Assembly: GCA_963205415.1 (NCBI GenBank)
Contig: CAUJJS010000229.1
Coordinates: 1 to 40,392 of the forward strand
Reading direction: 5' to 3'
Length of the DNA stretch: 40,392 nt
Source of the DNA: Pseudomonadota bacterium
GTDB lineage: Bacteria; Pseudomonadota; Gammaproteobacteria; Xanthomonadales; Xanthomonadaceae
Both the position numbers and the translations under genes were made by a program. This document shows positions 8,894 to 18,674 of the stretch, one piece after another. The notes beneath the pieces are model-generated. The model was not told the origin of the DNA, searched no databases, and saw only the letters and a list, made by a program, of their open reading frames with translations. Position 1 is the first letter of the stretch, and each line of letters opens with the position of its first letter.

Positions 8894-9625
8894 ATGCCTG
8901 TCAACCTTCCACCCTTCTGGCTTCGTGCCGCCACCGCCGTGACGCAGGCCTTGTTGCCGTCGCGTTGCCTGCTGTGCGGCGAATCGGCCAAGCGTGTGGA
9001 CCTGTGTGAAGCCTGTTGTCGCGCACTGATCGGCAATGCCCCGGCTTGCGCACAGTGCGCCTTGCCCTTGCCATCCGCCGAAGCGGCCTGTGGTGCCTGT
9101 TTGCGCGATCTGCCACCGTTTTCGCAGACGTTCGCGGTGTGGCGCTACGAAGCCGCGCTCGCGCAATTGCTGCCGCGTTTCAAGTTTCACCACGACTTGG
9201 CGGCAGGCAGGGTGCTGGCGGAACTGGCCTTGCCGATCCTTCGCCAGTGGCCGGGTTGGCAGGGCGTGGACCGCATGATTCCCGTGCCCCTGCATTCAAG
9301 TCGATTGGCGCAACGCGGCTACAACCAAGCGCTGGAGTGGGCCAAACCGCTGGCCCGTGCCTTGCCGCTGCGACTCGATCACGCCGGTCTGCGTCGCATT
9401 CGTGCCACGGCTGCGCAAACCGAGCTCGATGCGGTGGCGCGGCGACGCAATCTTCGCGGTGCCTTTGAGGCCAGCCCACTGCACGGTGAGGTGGTCGTGT
9501 TGGTCGATGATGTCGTCACCACCGGAGCCACGGTCCGCGAAGCCACGCGCAGCCTGTTGCGTGCCGGAGCGCGTGAAGTGCGCGTGCTGGCGATCGCACG
9601 CGCACCCGAGCCGGCGCCGCGCTGA
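8894..9625 (+). CDS. comF: ComF family protein (phosphoribosyltransferase-like, double Cys4 N-terminus)
   Basis: CLLCGESAKRVDLCEACCRAL…CAQCALPL…CGACLRD; VVVLVDDVVTTGATVRE PRT motif. Confidence 0.93.
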   Translation: MPVNLPPFWLRAATAVTQALLPSRCLLCGESAKRVDLCEACCRALIGNAPACAQCALPLPSAEAACGACLRDLPPFSQTFAVWRYEAALAQLLPRFKFHHDLAAGRVLAELALPILRQWPGWQGVDRMIPVPLHSSRLAQRGYNQALEWAKPLARALPLRLDHAGLRRIRATAAQTELDAVARRRNLRGAFEASPLHGEVVVLVDDVVTTGATVREATRSLLRAGAREVRVLAIARAPEPAPR

Positions 9626-9706
9626 GTTACGGACCTGCGGGTGTCATCCAAGCCGTAGGCGAACGGTGCGAAGCGTCTGTGCTTGGCGTCGGCCGTCGCG
9701 TTGGTT

Positions 9707-10132
9707 TTACGGCAATTTTGGGAACTCGACATCCCGACAGATGACCCGCGTGGCGCACCCACGGCTGCCCCAGTCGATGGCGATCCAAGCGTAGGGGCCG
9801 TGGCCGGCGTCCGGATCGTCACCTTCGATGGGCGCATCCGTGCGCTGATAGCGATCGGTGCGGCTGTAGCGGGTGCATGGACTTCCGCCATCGTCACACT
9901 GCGTCCATTTGTTGCTGCGTCGATCGCCCGGTGTCGGTTCGACTGGGAAGGAAGGCGCGCTCTGGCCCTTTGCCATGGCCAGCGAAGCATCAAGGTGATC
10001 CTGGGTGGAGTGTGCCGCCAATTCCTGTGCGTCCTTGCTTGGATTTTGGGCGCCACGGGCATGGGCCAGTGCCCACGGCGACGCCAAACCCATACCCAGC
10101 AAGCCCCACAACACGATCGACGATGAACGCAT
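9707..10132 (-). CDS. Secreted hypothetical protein
   Basis: MRSSSIVLWGLLGMGLASPWALAHARG signal peptide; two Cys pairs in mature part; no family recognised. Confidence 0.6.
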   Translation of the reverse strand: MRSSSIVLWGLLGMGLASPWALAHARGAQNPSKDAQELAAHSTQDHLDASLAMAKGQSAPSFPVEPTPGDRRSNKWTQCDDGGSPCTRYSRTDRYQRTDAPIEGDDPDAGHGPYAWIAIDWGSRGCATRVICRDVEFPKLP

Positions 10133-10224
10133 GTTCTGATTTCCTAGAGTTTCGAACCCCTGCGGCCAACACTCTAGCCGCGTTTCTCGGGAGGGAGGCA
10201 AGGAAATGCGGTCTGATTCCGCGC

Positions 10225-11037
10225 TCAACGCTGACAGCGTGGACAGTACACCGTGGCGCGCTGGCCCCAATCGGCGGCGCGCAGCGGGGTTCCACAGTGG
10301 TGGCAGGGTTTGTCGGCGCGACCGTACACATCCAGTTGCTGGGCAAAGTAGCCGGGAAGGCCATCGGGCTTGAGAAAATCACGCAAGGTGGTGCCGCCGC
10401 GTGTGATGGCTTCGCCCAGTACCTGCTTGACCGCGATCACCAGTCGTTCCAAGCGCGCCATCGATACCCGACCGGCTGCGCGCGCGGGATGGATGCCAGC
10501 GCGGAACAGGGCCTCGGCGGCGTAGATATTGCCGACGCCCACGACGATGCGCTGATCCATCAGGACGTGCTTGATCGGCGCGCTGCGGCCGTGTGCGCGT
10601 GCCGCCAGATACGCGGCATCGAAGTCTTCCGACAGTGGTTCCGGGCCCAAGGATTCGAGCAAGGGATGCACTTGGCCTTCTGGCTGCCACAACACCGCAC
10701 CGAAGCGACGTGGATCATTCAGGCGCAAGGCGTGACCATCGTCCAGACACAGATCGACATGATCGTGCGGGCCTGCCGCAAGCGTGGCATCCACCACGCG
10801 CAGATGCCCACTCATGCCCAGATGCAACACCACGCTGCCGCGGTCGGCATCGAGCAAGAGATATTTCGCGCGACGACGCACGCCGGCAATGCCTTGGCCG
10901 GGAAGTTCGTCGCGGACTTCATCGGCGATGGGCCAACGCAGATCGCGACGACGCAGCACGCTGCCGATCACGCGACGACCGATCAGGAGCGGTGCCAGCC
11001 CGGCACGCGTGGTTTCCACTTCAGGCAGTTCCGGCAT
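10225..11037 (-). CDS. mutM: Formamidopyrimidine-DNA glycosylase
   Basis: MPELPEVETTRAGL N-terminus; C-terminal zinc finger CHHCG…YCPRCQR. Confidence 0.95.
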   Translation of the reverse strand: MPELPEVETTRAGLAPLLIGRRVIGSVLRRRDLRWPIADEVRDELPGQGIAGVRRRAKYLLLDADRGSVVLHLGMSGHLRVVDATLAAGPHDHVDLCLDDGHALRLNDPRRFGAVLWQPEGQVHPLLESLGPEPLSEDFDAAYLAARAHGRSAPIKHVLMDQRIVVGVGNIYAAEALFRAGIHPARAAGRVSMARLERLVIAVKQVLGEAITRGGTTLRDFLKPDGLPGYFAQQLDVYGRADKPCHHCGTPLRAADWGQRATVYCPRCQR

Positions 11038-11232
11038 GGCAAGTCCAATGGCAAACAATCGTCATTGTGCCGAGCCTGCACATGACAGGTTCGGGCGCGG
11101 TTGCGATGATGGTAAGGAGCCTGCTCGGCAGAAGCCTTCCGGCTGCAACCGCGCTCTCATCCATAGGCCTATGGCGATATCGCGGTTTCGCTATCGAAAG
11201 TTCCTGCCGCGCAGGCTCCCAGGGAGAATCCA

Positions 11233-11592
11233 ATGCCGCTCATCACGCGCCGAGGCGCAGTCCATCGATCGTTCATTTGCTTGGCGCTGTGGGCAAGCCT
11301 GCCCGCGCTGGCGCAGGATCGTGCCGACTACCTGCAGCGTTTCGATGCCGATGGCAATGCCCGCGTGTCCCTGCGCGAGTATGAGGACTACATGAGTCGC
11401 AGCTTTCGTGCGATGGATCGCAATGGCGATGGACGCTTGATGCCGGGCGAATTGCCCAGCGGCGTGCGTGCGCGCGGACACACCACGCTGGAGGCCTATT
11501 TGCGCGCGTTGGCGCGAACGTTCGACCTGCTCGACGTCAACAACGATGGCCAGCTCGATGCGCGGGAACTGACCGCACCGCCGCCGCGCTGA
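11233..11592 (+). CDS. Secreted EF-hand calcium-binding protein
   Basis: Signal peptide …LPALAQ; DADGNARVSLREYE, DRNGDGRLMPGEL, DVNNDGQLDAREL. Confidence 0.85.
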   Translation: MPLITRRGAVHRSFICLALWASLPALAQDRADYLQRFDADGNARVSLREYEDYMSRSFRAMDRNGDGRLMPGELPSGVRARGHTTLEAYLRALARTFDLLDVNNDGQLDARELTAPPPR

Positions 11593-11595
11593 ATC

Positions 11596-12246
11596 TCAGT
11601 TGCGGCGGCGCTGGTAGGCACGCAAGAACATCCGCACCACGGCTTCGACGTGGGCATCCACATTGCTGCCGTGACGGCAACCGCTGGCACCGCACAGCAT
11701 GAAGAGCGTGATCTCGCCTTTGAGCAGGCTGATGAATTGACTGGCGGCCTCGCGGCAGTCCTCGATCTCCAGTTCGTCACGGGCCACCGCAGCCTGAAGA
11801 AAGGTTTCCAGACTCGCCAGGATTCGAGCGCCGCTGGCCGCCCAGAAGGCCGGGCCAAGACGTTCGGCATTGCGTACATCGGCAATCAACATGCGGTGCA
11901 GGGCGATGGAGTCGTCACTGGCCAACAGGTCGTGAAAACGGCGGCCGATCTCGCGCAGGGCGCGTTCGATCGGCGCGCGCTTCGGCGGCGCAAACAAGGC
12001 GTCGGGCACCTGCTTGCGGCAGTGTTCCTCGATGGCGGTGATGAACAGCGCGTCCTTGTCCTGGAAGTGGCTGTAGACGGTGAGCTTGGACACGCCGGCT
12101 TCGGCGGCGATCTGCTCGACGCTGGTGCCGTCGAAGCCTGAGCGCAGGAACAGGCACTTGGCCGCGTCGAGGATGGCGTGGCGCTTTTTCAGACTTTTGG
12201 GACGGCCAGGTCCGGGTTTGGGGTTCAGCTCAGGCATGGAAGGCAT
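11596..12246 (-). CDS. TetR/AcrR family transcriptional regulator
   Basis: ILDAAKCLFLRSGFDGTSVEQIAAEAGVSKLTVYSHFQDKDALF; divergent to RND efflux genes. Confidence 0.92.
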   Translation of the reverse strand: MPSMPELNPKPGPGRPKSLKKRHAILDAAKCLFLRSGFDGTSVEQIAAEAGVSKLTVYSHFQDKDALFITAIEEHCRKQVPDALFAPPKRAPIERALREIGRRFHDLLASDDSIALHRMLIADVRNAERLGPAFWAASGARILASLETFLQAAVARDELEIEDCREAASQFISLLKGEITLFMLCGASGCRHGSNVDAHVEAVVRMFLRAYQRRRN

Positions 12247-12260
12247 CGATGTTGAAGTAA

Positions 12261-12282
12261 TAGTGGACTGATGAGTCCAGTA
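12261..12282. promoter_or_regulatory. Candidate TetR operator TAGTGGACTGATGAGTCCAGTA in the divergent intergenic region
   Basis: TGGACT-GATG-AGTCCA perfect inverted repeat (12264-12279) extended by TA…TA with one mismatched pair. Confidence 0.65.
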
Positions 12283-12322
12283 AATATACTATACCGGCAA
12301 GTTTAGTATTGAAGCCGCCGCC

Positions 12323-13429
12323 ATGGTGCATTCCGTCACCTCCTCACGCCTCGCCGCCCTGCTTGCAGGTTCCCTCATTCTGGCAGCCTGTGGCTCGCCT
12401 GCGCCGCAGGTGCCGGAACTTCGCACCGTGCTGGTGGTGCAGGCGCAGACGGCCGATGGCACCGCACAAGTGTTTTCAGGTGACGTGCGGGCGCGCTTGG
12501 AGCCGACACTGGCCTTTCGGGTAGGTGGCAAGATCGTCCGCCGCTCGGTCGATGCCGGGGCGCGGGTCGTGCGTGGCGAGGTGCTGGCCGAGCTCGATCC
12601 CGAGGATCTGCGCTTGCAGGCCGAGGCTGCCAAGGCGCAACTGGCTGCGGCTCAGGCCGAACTGGGTCTGGCCGAATCCGAGCGCGACCGCTACCGCGAG
12701 ATGTTGGCGCGCGGTCTGGTGAGTCAATCATTGTTTGATGCCAAGGCCGCGGCGTTTGAGGCGGCGCGGGCCAAGTCCGACAGCGCACGCGCGCAATCCA
12801 CGGTCATGGACAACCAGCGGGATTACGCACGTTTGGTGGCACCCAACGATGGCGTGATCGCCCAGCGTTTGGCCGAGGCCGGGCAAGTCGTGGCCGCAGG
12901 CCAAGCGGTGTTCGTGATGGCGGCCGATGGTGAGCGGGAGGTGGCCATCAGCGTGCCGGAACTGCGCGTGGGTGAGTTCAACGTCGGCCAGTCGGTGCAG
13001 GTGGAGCTGTGGTCGCGGCCTGGGGAATTCTGGCCCGCTCGGGTGCGCGAACTCTCGCCTTCGGCCGACCCACAGGCGCGCACCTTTGCCGCGCGCGTGA
13101 GTTTTGCCACGCCGGCGCCGGTGGAATTGGGCCAGAGCGCCCGCGTGTATGTCGCCAAGCAGAGCGATGCGCCCTTGAGCGTGCCGCTATCGGCGGTGGG
13201 CGGCGAGGGCGAGGCGGCGTTCGTTTGGGTGTTTGATCCTGTCACCTCACGGGTTCGCAAACGGCCGGTCGAAATCACCGTCTGGGGCGAACGTCATGCC
13301 AGCGTCGCATCCGGTGTAGGCCGTGGCGATTGGGTGGTTGCCGGCGGCGTGCATCTATTGCGCGAGGACGAGCGCGTGCGCGCGGTCGATCGTGACAATC
13401 GGCCACTCGATGTGAAGGCCGCGCCCTGA
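12323..13429 (+). CDS. RND efflux periplasmic adaptor (membrane fusion) lipoprotein
   Basis: SLILAACGSP lipobox; VGGKIVRRSVDAGARVVRGEVLAELDPEDL; GVIAQRLAEAGQVVAAGQAVF. Confidence 0.92.
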   Translation: MVHSVTSSRLAALLAGSLILAACGSPAPQVPELRTVLVVQAQTADGTAQVFSGDVRARLEPTLAFRVGGKIVRRSVDAGARVVRGEVLAELDPEDLRLQAEAAKAQLAAAQAELGLAESERDRYREMLARGLVSQSLFDAKAAAFEAARAKSDSARAQSTVMDNQRDYARLVAPNDGVIAQRLAEAGQVVAAGQAVFVMAADGEREVAISVPELRVGEFNVGQSVQVELWSRPGEFWPARVRELSPSADPQARTFAARVSFATPAPVELGQSARVYVAKQSDAPLSVPLSAVGGEGEAAFVWVFDPVTSRVRKRPVEITVWGERHASVASGVGRGDWVVAGGVHLLREDERVRAVDRDNRPLDVKAAP

Positions 13430-16400
13430 TGTCGATCGCAGACTTCAATCTCTCGGCGTGGGCGCTGCGCCATCGCGCTCTGGTGCTCTACGCCATGTTG
13501 CTGATGGCGGCGGTGGGCGTGGTGTCCTACGGCAAGCTGGGTCAAAGTGAAGACCCGCCTTTCAGCTTCCGCGCCATGGTGGTTCGTACCCTTCTGCCGG
13601 GTGCCACGGCCGAAGAAGTGGCGCGTCAGGTCACCGACCGGATCGAACGCAAGCTGATGGAAACCGGTCGTTACGAGTTCATCCGCGCCTATTCGCGGCC
13701 GGGGGAGTCGCAGGTCATCTTCATGGCGCGCGACAGCCTCACCTCGCGCGAGCTGCCCGAGCTTTGGTATCAGGTGCGCAAGAAAGTGGGCGATATCCGC
13801 ACCAGCCTGCCGGCCGGTGTGGTCGGGCCGTTCTTCAATGACGAATTTGGCGACACCTTCGGAAACATCTACGCATTGACGGCGGACGGCTTCGATTACG
13901 CCGTACTCAAGGACTACGCCGATCGTCTGGAAATCGAACTGCAGCGCGTGCCCGATGTGGCCAAGGTCGAATTGATCGGTTTGCAGGACGAGAAGATCTG
14001 GATCGAATTGTCCAACACCAAGTTGGCCACGCTCGGCATTCCGATGACCGCCATCCAAAGTGCCCTGGACGAACAGAACGCCGTAATTCCAGCGGGATTC
14101 TTCGAGACACCGACCGAGCGCGTGCAACTGCGAGTGTCCGGACGTTTTGCCGGCGTCGATGACATTGCCGCATTCCCGATTCGCGTGGGCGAGCGCAGCT
14201 TCCGTCTGGATGACGTGGCGCGCGTCTGGCGCGGCTTCTCCGATCCGCCGGCGCCCAAGATGCGTTTCATGGGGCAGGACGCGATTGGCTTGGCCGTGTC
14301 GATGCGCGAGGGCGGCGACATTCTCGCCCTGGGCGAGCGTCTGGATGCGGAACTGGCACGCCTGCAACTGACGCTGCCGGTCGGCATGCAATTGCACAAG
14401 GTGTCCGATCAACCCGAGGCGGTGCGCGAATCGGTCGGTGAGTTCGTGCGAGTGCTGGGCGAAGCGGTGTTGATCGTCCTGATCGTATGCTTTTTCTCGC
14501 TCGGCCTTCGCACCGGATTGGTGGTGGCGCTCTCGATTCCGCTGGTCCTGGCGATGACCTTTGCCGCCATGCACTACTTCGGTATCGGCCTGCACAAGAC
14601 CTCACTGGGCGCACTGGTGCTGGCCCTCGGCCTCTTGGTGGACGATGCCATCATCGCGGTGGAAATGATGGCCGTGAAGATGGAACAAGGCATGGATCGC
14701 CTGCGTGCGGCAAGCTTTGCTTGGACCAGCACCGCCTTTCCGATGCTGACGGGCACCCTCATCACCGCGGCCGGCTTTCTGCCGATTGCGCTGGCGGCCT
14801 CGGCCACCGGCGAATACACCCGCTCGATTGCGCAAGTGGTCAGCATTGCCCTGCTGCTGAGTTGGATCGCGGCCGTGGTGTTTGTGCCGTATCTCGGCGA
14901 TCGACTTTTGCCGGAACCGGCGCAGCACGCGCCCGATGACTCTGTCGATCCGTATCAGAGGCGTTTCTACCAAGGCTTTCGAAATCTGGTGGAGCTCGCC
15001 ATGCGGCGCCGTCGCGCGGTGCTGGCGCTGACCCTCGTCGCCTTGATCGCGGCGGTCGCGCTGTTCCGCTTCGTGCCTCAGCAGTTTTTCCCATCCGCCA
15101 CCCGCCCCGAGCTTCTGGTTGATTTGAAACTGGCCGAGGGCGCCTCGCTGCGCGCCACGCAGACCGCGGTTGAGAAACTCGAAGCGCAGCTCAAGAGTCT
15201 CGATGGCGTGGTCAATTACGTGGCCTACGTCGGCACCGGATCGCCGCGCTTTTACTTGCCGCTGGATCAGCAGTTCCCGCAGGCGAGCTTTGCCCAGTTC
15301 GTGGTCTTGACCGAAGGCATCGAAGCCCGCGAGCAGGTTCGACACACCCTGATCGCGCTTCTGGCACGCGAGTTCGGCGAACTGCGCGGGCGCGTGACGC
15401 GACTGGAAATGGGGCCGCCGGTAGGCTATCCGGTGCAGTTCCGCGTGTCGGGCGAACACATCGAACGCGTGCGCGCACTGGCGCGCGAAGTGGCCGCGCG
15501 GGTGCGCGAGAACCCACACGTCAACAACGTGAACCTGGATTGGGAAGAACCCAGCAAAGTGGTGCGACTGGTGCTCGATCAGGATCGCGCACGCGTGCTG
15601 GGCGTGAGCTCGGCGCAGCTGGCCCAGTTCCTGCAAAGCTCGCTCAGCGGCTTGCAGGTCAGCACCTTGCGCGAGGACAACGAGCAGATCGCCATGTTGC
15701 TGCGTGGCCCCGCCGAGGAGCGCGCGCAGCTCTCGATGCTGGGCTCGCTGGCCGTGCCCACCAGCCATGGGCGAAGCGTGCCGGTGTCGCAAATTGCCAC
15801 ACTCCAATACGGTTTCGAGGAAGGCATCATCTGGCATCGCAATCGCCTGCCGACCGTCACCGTTCGGGCCGACGTGGATGGCGTGATGCAGCCGGCGAAT
15901 GTGGTCAAGCAGATCCTTCCGACCCTGCAATCGGTGCGCGAGGACTTGCCGCCGGGTTATCTCTTGGAGGTGGGCGGAACGGTGGAAGACTCGGCCCGCG
16001 GCAGCGCTTCGGTCGCGGCGGGTGTGCCGGTGTTCGTGGTGGTGGTCTTCAGCCTGCTGATGATCCAGCTACGCAGCTTTTCGCGCGCGGCTCTGGTGTT
16101 TCTCACCGCGCCACTCGGCCTGATCGGCGTGGTTCTGTTCCTGCTGGTGTTCCAGGTGCCGTTCGGGTTCGTCGCGATGCTCGGCACCATCGCCCTGGCC
16201 GGAATGATCATGCGAAACAGTGTCATCCTGGTCGACCAGATCGAGCAAGACATCGCCGCCGGTCACGCGCGTTGGCAGGCCGTGATCGATGCCACCGTGC
16301 GCCGGTTCCGACCCATCGTGCTGACCGCGCTGGCGGCAGTGCTGGCGATGATCCCGCTCACCCGCAGCGCCTTCTTCGGGCCGATGGCCGTGGCCATCAT

Positions 16401-16524
16401 GGGCGGCTTGATCGTGGCCACGGTGCTGACCTTGTTGGTGGTGCCGGCCTTGTATGTGGCCTGGTTTGGCGTGGCGCGCGGTGAGCATGCGCGTGTGTCG
16501 CCCGAGGTCGCACGCCCTCGATAA
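13429..16524 (+). CDS. Efflux RND transporter permease (AcrB/HAE1 family)
   Basis: 1031 aa; 12-TM RND architecture, LGLLVDDAIIAVEMM, GMIMRNSVILVDQIEQD; ATG overlaps the adaptor stop. Confidence 0.95.
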   Translation: MSIADFNLSAWALRHRALVLYAMLLMAAVGVVSYGKLGQSEDPPFSFRAMVVRTLLPGATAEEVARQVTDRIERKLMETGRYEFIRAYSRPGESQVIFMARDSLTSRELPELWYQVRKKVGDIRTSLPAGVVGPFFNDEFGDTFGNIYALTADGFDYAVLKDYADRLEIELQRVPDVAKVELIGLQDEKIWIELSNTKLATLGIPMTAIQSALDEQNAVIPAGFFETPTERVQLRVSGRFAGVDDIAAFPIRVGERSFRLDDVARVWRGFSDPPAPKMRFMGQDAIGLAVSMREGGDILALGERLDAELARLQLTLPVGMQLHKVSDQPEAVRESVGEFVRVLGEAVLIVLIVCFFSLGLRTGLVVALSIPLVLAMTFAAMHYFGIGLHKTSLGALVLALGLLVDDAIIAVEMMAVKMEQGMDRLRAASFAWTSTAFPMLTGTLITAAGFLPIALAASATGEYTRSIAQVVSIALLLSWIAAVVFVPYLGDRLLPEPAQHAPDDSVDPYQRRFYQGFRNLVELAMRRRRAVLALTLVALIAAVALFRFVPQQFFPSATRPELLVDLKLAEGASLRATQTAVEKLEAQLKSLDGVVNYVAYVGTGSPRFYLPLDQQFPQASFAQFVVLTEGIEAREQVRHTLIALLAREFGELRGRVTRLEMGPPVGYPVQFRVSGEHIERVRALAREVAARVRENPHVNNVNLDWEEPSKVVRLVLDQDRARVLGVSSAQLAQFLQSSLSGLQVSTLREDNEQIAMLLRGPAEERAQLSMLGSLAVPTSHGRSVPVSQIATLQYGFEEGIIWHRNRLPTVTVRADVDGVMQPANVVKQILPTLQSVREDLPPGYLLEVGGTVEDSARGSASVAAGVPVFVVVVFSLLMIQLRSFSRAALVFLTAPLGLIGVVLFLLVFQVPFGFVAMLGTIALAGMIMRNSVILVDQIEQDIAAGHARWQAVIDATVRRFRPIVLTALAAVLAMIPLTRSAFFGPMAVAIMGGLIVATVLTLLVVPALYVAWFGVARGEHARVSPEVARPR

Positions 16525-16607
16525 TCGGGTGGCATCAGGAACGTTTCGGGAAGTGTGCGCGAGCAAGCCGGGTGTCCGGAAGCCGGGGAGCTTGGGCCAA
16601 CATGCAT

Positions 16608-16635
16608 GAAAAACCCGCCTCGCGGCGGGTTTTTC
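16608..16635. terminator. Bidirectional intrinsic terminator between convergent RND gene and rpmG
   Basis: GAAAAACCCGCC-TCGC-GGCGGGTTTTTC perfect stem with A/T tracts. Confidence 0.9.
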
Positions 16636-16659
16636 ATTTTCGCCCTACTTGGAGCAGGA

Positions 16660-16827
16660 TTACTTGATCTTGCCTTCCTTGTACGGAACGTGCTTGCGCA
16701 CGACCGGGTCGTACTTGTTCATTTCCATCTTGCCCGGGGTGTTCTTCTTGTTTTTGTCGGTGGTGTAGAAGTGACCGGTGCCGGCCGAGGAGATCATGCG
16801 GATTTTGTCGCGCTTGGAATGTGCCAT
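16660..16827 (-). CDS. rpmG: 50S ribosomal protein L33 (below the ORF-track length cutoff)
   Basis: Translation [55 protein letters not shown]. Confidence 0.95.
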   Translation of the reverse strand: MAHSKRDKIRMISSAGTGHFYTTDKNKKNTPGKMEMNKYDPVVRKHVPYKEGKIK

Positions 16828-16839
16828 GGTGACTTCTCC

Positions 16840-17076
16840 TTAGACCTTCTGGCCCTGCTTGCGCAGCTCGGCGAGGACGGCGTCGATGCCGTTCTTGTCG
16901 ATGGTGCGCAGGGCATGGTTGGAAACGCGCAGCTTCACCCAACGGTTCTCACTTGCCACCCAGAAGCGGCGTTCGTGCAGGTTGGGAAGCCAGCGACGGC
17001 GGGTTTTGTTGTTGGCGTGCGAGACGTTGTTGCCGGTCTGCACGGCCTTCTTGCTTACTTGACACACACGTGCCAT
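16840..17076 (-). CDS. rpmB: 50S ribosomal protein L28
   Basis: [40 protein letters not shown]…. Confidence 0.95.
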   Translation of the reverse strand: MARVCQVSKKAVQTGNNVSHANNKTRRRWLPNLHERRFWVASENRWVKLRVSNHALRTIDKNGIDAVLAELRKQGQKV

Positions 17077-17273
17077 GACGCACCTCGAAGGTTTGTGATG
17101 CTCCCCTTGGCCAGGGAAACGGCGGCCCCATCGCAAATGCGATACGCGAGACGGGTGGATCGCTTCTGTCGGCCATCGCGCTGCCGACACTTGCGGCCAT
17201 CAGCCGAACGAAGCGAGCCGCGTATTATGCCAATGCGGCATGGGCGCCGCAACCTGAATCTGATCGACGCCTT

Positions 17274-18560
17274 TCAGCGCTCCAGGATTGCGGTCACACC
17301 CATGCCGCCGGCGGTGCAGATCGAAATCAGGCCGCGTCCGGAGCCTTTCTGTTTCAACATCTTGGCGAGCGTGGCGATGATGCGTCCGCCGGTGGCGGCG
17401 AAGGGATGGCCCAAGGCGAGAGACGAGCCGTGGACGTTGAACTTGGCCGGATCGATTTTCCCCATCGGCGCGTTGAGGCCCAGTCGATCGCGGCAGTAGG
17501 TTTCCGACTCCCAAGCCTTGAGCGTACACAGCACCTGCGCGGCAAAGGCCTCGTGGATTTCGTAAAAATCAAAATCCTGCAGGCTGAGGCCGTGACGGGC
17601 CAACATGCGCGGCACCGCGATGGTCGGCGCCATCAACAAGCCTTCACCATGGACGAAATCCACGCCGGCCACTTCGTAATCGACGATGCGCGCCAAAATC
17701 TCGTGCCCATGCGCCGCGGCCCACGCCTCGTTGGCCAAGAGCACGGCCGAAGCACCATCGCTCAGTGGGGTGGAATTGCCGGCGGTGAGCGTGCCTTGGC
17801 CCGAAGTTTTGTCGAAGGCGGGCTTGAGCGTGGCGAGCTTTTCCGGCGAGGTGTCCGGGCGCAGGATGTTGTCGCGCTCGATGCCACGGAAGGGCACCAC
17901 CAAGTCGGCGAAGAAGCCGGCGTCGTACGCCGCTGCCGCCTTGCGGTGGGATTCATAGGCCAGAAGGTCCTGCTCGACCCGCGTGACGCCCCATTCGCGT
18001 GCCATCAGTTCGCAATGGTCGCCCATGCTCTTGCCGGTGCGCGGCTCGCCCACGCCGGGAAACTCCGGCTTCAACTCACCGAAGGAAAAGCCCTTGAATG
18101 CGGCCAGACGCTGGCCGAAGGATCGGGCGCGATTGAGATCGAGCAAACGCCGGCGCAAGCGCTTGTTGACCGCGATCGGCACATCCGAGGTGGTGTCCGA
18201 ACCGCCACCGATGCCCACTTGAATCTGCCCCAGCGCGATCTTGTTGGCGACCGTCATGATGGTGTCGAGACTGGTCCCGCAGGCGCGTGCCATGGTGAGA
18301 CCGGGCGTGGTGGGCGCGAGCCCAGACGACAACGTGGCCTCGCGTGCCAGATTCCAGTCCGAAGAATGCTTGAGCACCGCGCCCATGGCCACTTCGCCCA
18401 GCTCCATGCCGTGCAGGCCGAAGCGTTCCACCAAGGCGCCCAGCGTTCGAATCGACATGCCGAGGTTGCCGACATCGAAATACGCCGTGTTGTTGCGGCA
18501 GAACGGGATGCGCACACCGCCGATCACACCGACGGTTTGGATTGAGCGGTTATTGGACAT
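17274..18560 (-). CDS. Acetyl-CoA C-acyltransferase (thiolase, FadI-like)
   Basis: TMARACGTSLD, EIHEAFAAQ, GSSLALGHPFAATGGR, CTAGGMG. Confidence 0.88.
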   Translation of the reverse strand: MSNNRSIQTVGVIGGVRIPFCRNNTAYFDVGNLGMSIRTLGALVERFGLHGMELGEVAMGAVLKHSSDWNLAREATLSSGLAPTTPGLTMARACGTSLDTIMTVANKIALGQIQVGIGGGSDTTSDVPIAVNKRLRRRLLDLNRARSFGQRLAAFKGFSFGELKPEFPGVGEPRTGKSMGDHCELMAREWGVTRVEQDLLAYESHRKAAAAYDAGFFADLVVPFRGIERDNILRPDTSPEKLATLKPAFDKTSGQGTLTAGNSTPLSDGASAVLLANEAWAAAHGHEILARIVDYEVAGVDFVHGEGLLMAPTIAVPRMLARHGLSLQDFDFYEIHEAFAAQVLCTLKAWESETYCRDRLGLNAPMGKIDPAKFNVHGSSLALGHPFAATGGRIIATLAKMLKQKGSGRGLISICTAGGMGVTAILER

Positions 18561-18674
18561 GACTCAAAACTCGGCCAAAGACAAAACGAACGGCAAGATC
18601 ATAGCCTAGCAGCCATACGCCGGCGAACGGAGCGCGGCGGAGACCTCAACGACTTTCGCCGAGTCGGCTTCCGC

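Noticed and set aside
10144-10177. tRNA-like 3' fragment (GGGGTTCGAAACTC on the minus strand)
   Set aside because: Only a T-loop-like string; T-stem pairs poorly and no acceptor, anticodon arm or CCA is present.
11161-11174. Perfect 14-bp palindrome CCATAGGCCTATGG upstream of the EF-hand gene
   Set aside because: A 14-bp perfect palindrome is expected a few times by chance in 40 kb and there is no adjacent regulator.
17274-18560. Possible loss of thiolase catalytic residues
   Set aside because: Cys (RACGTS), His (ALGHPFAATGG) and second Cys (CTAGGMG) are all present.
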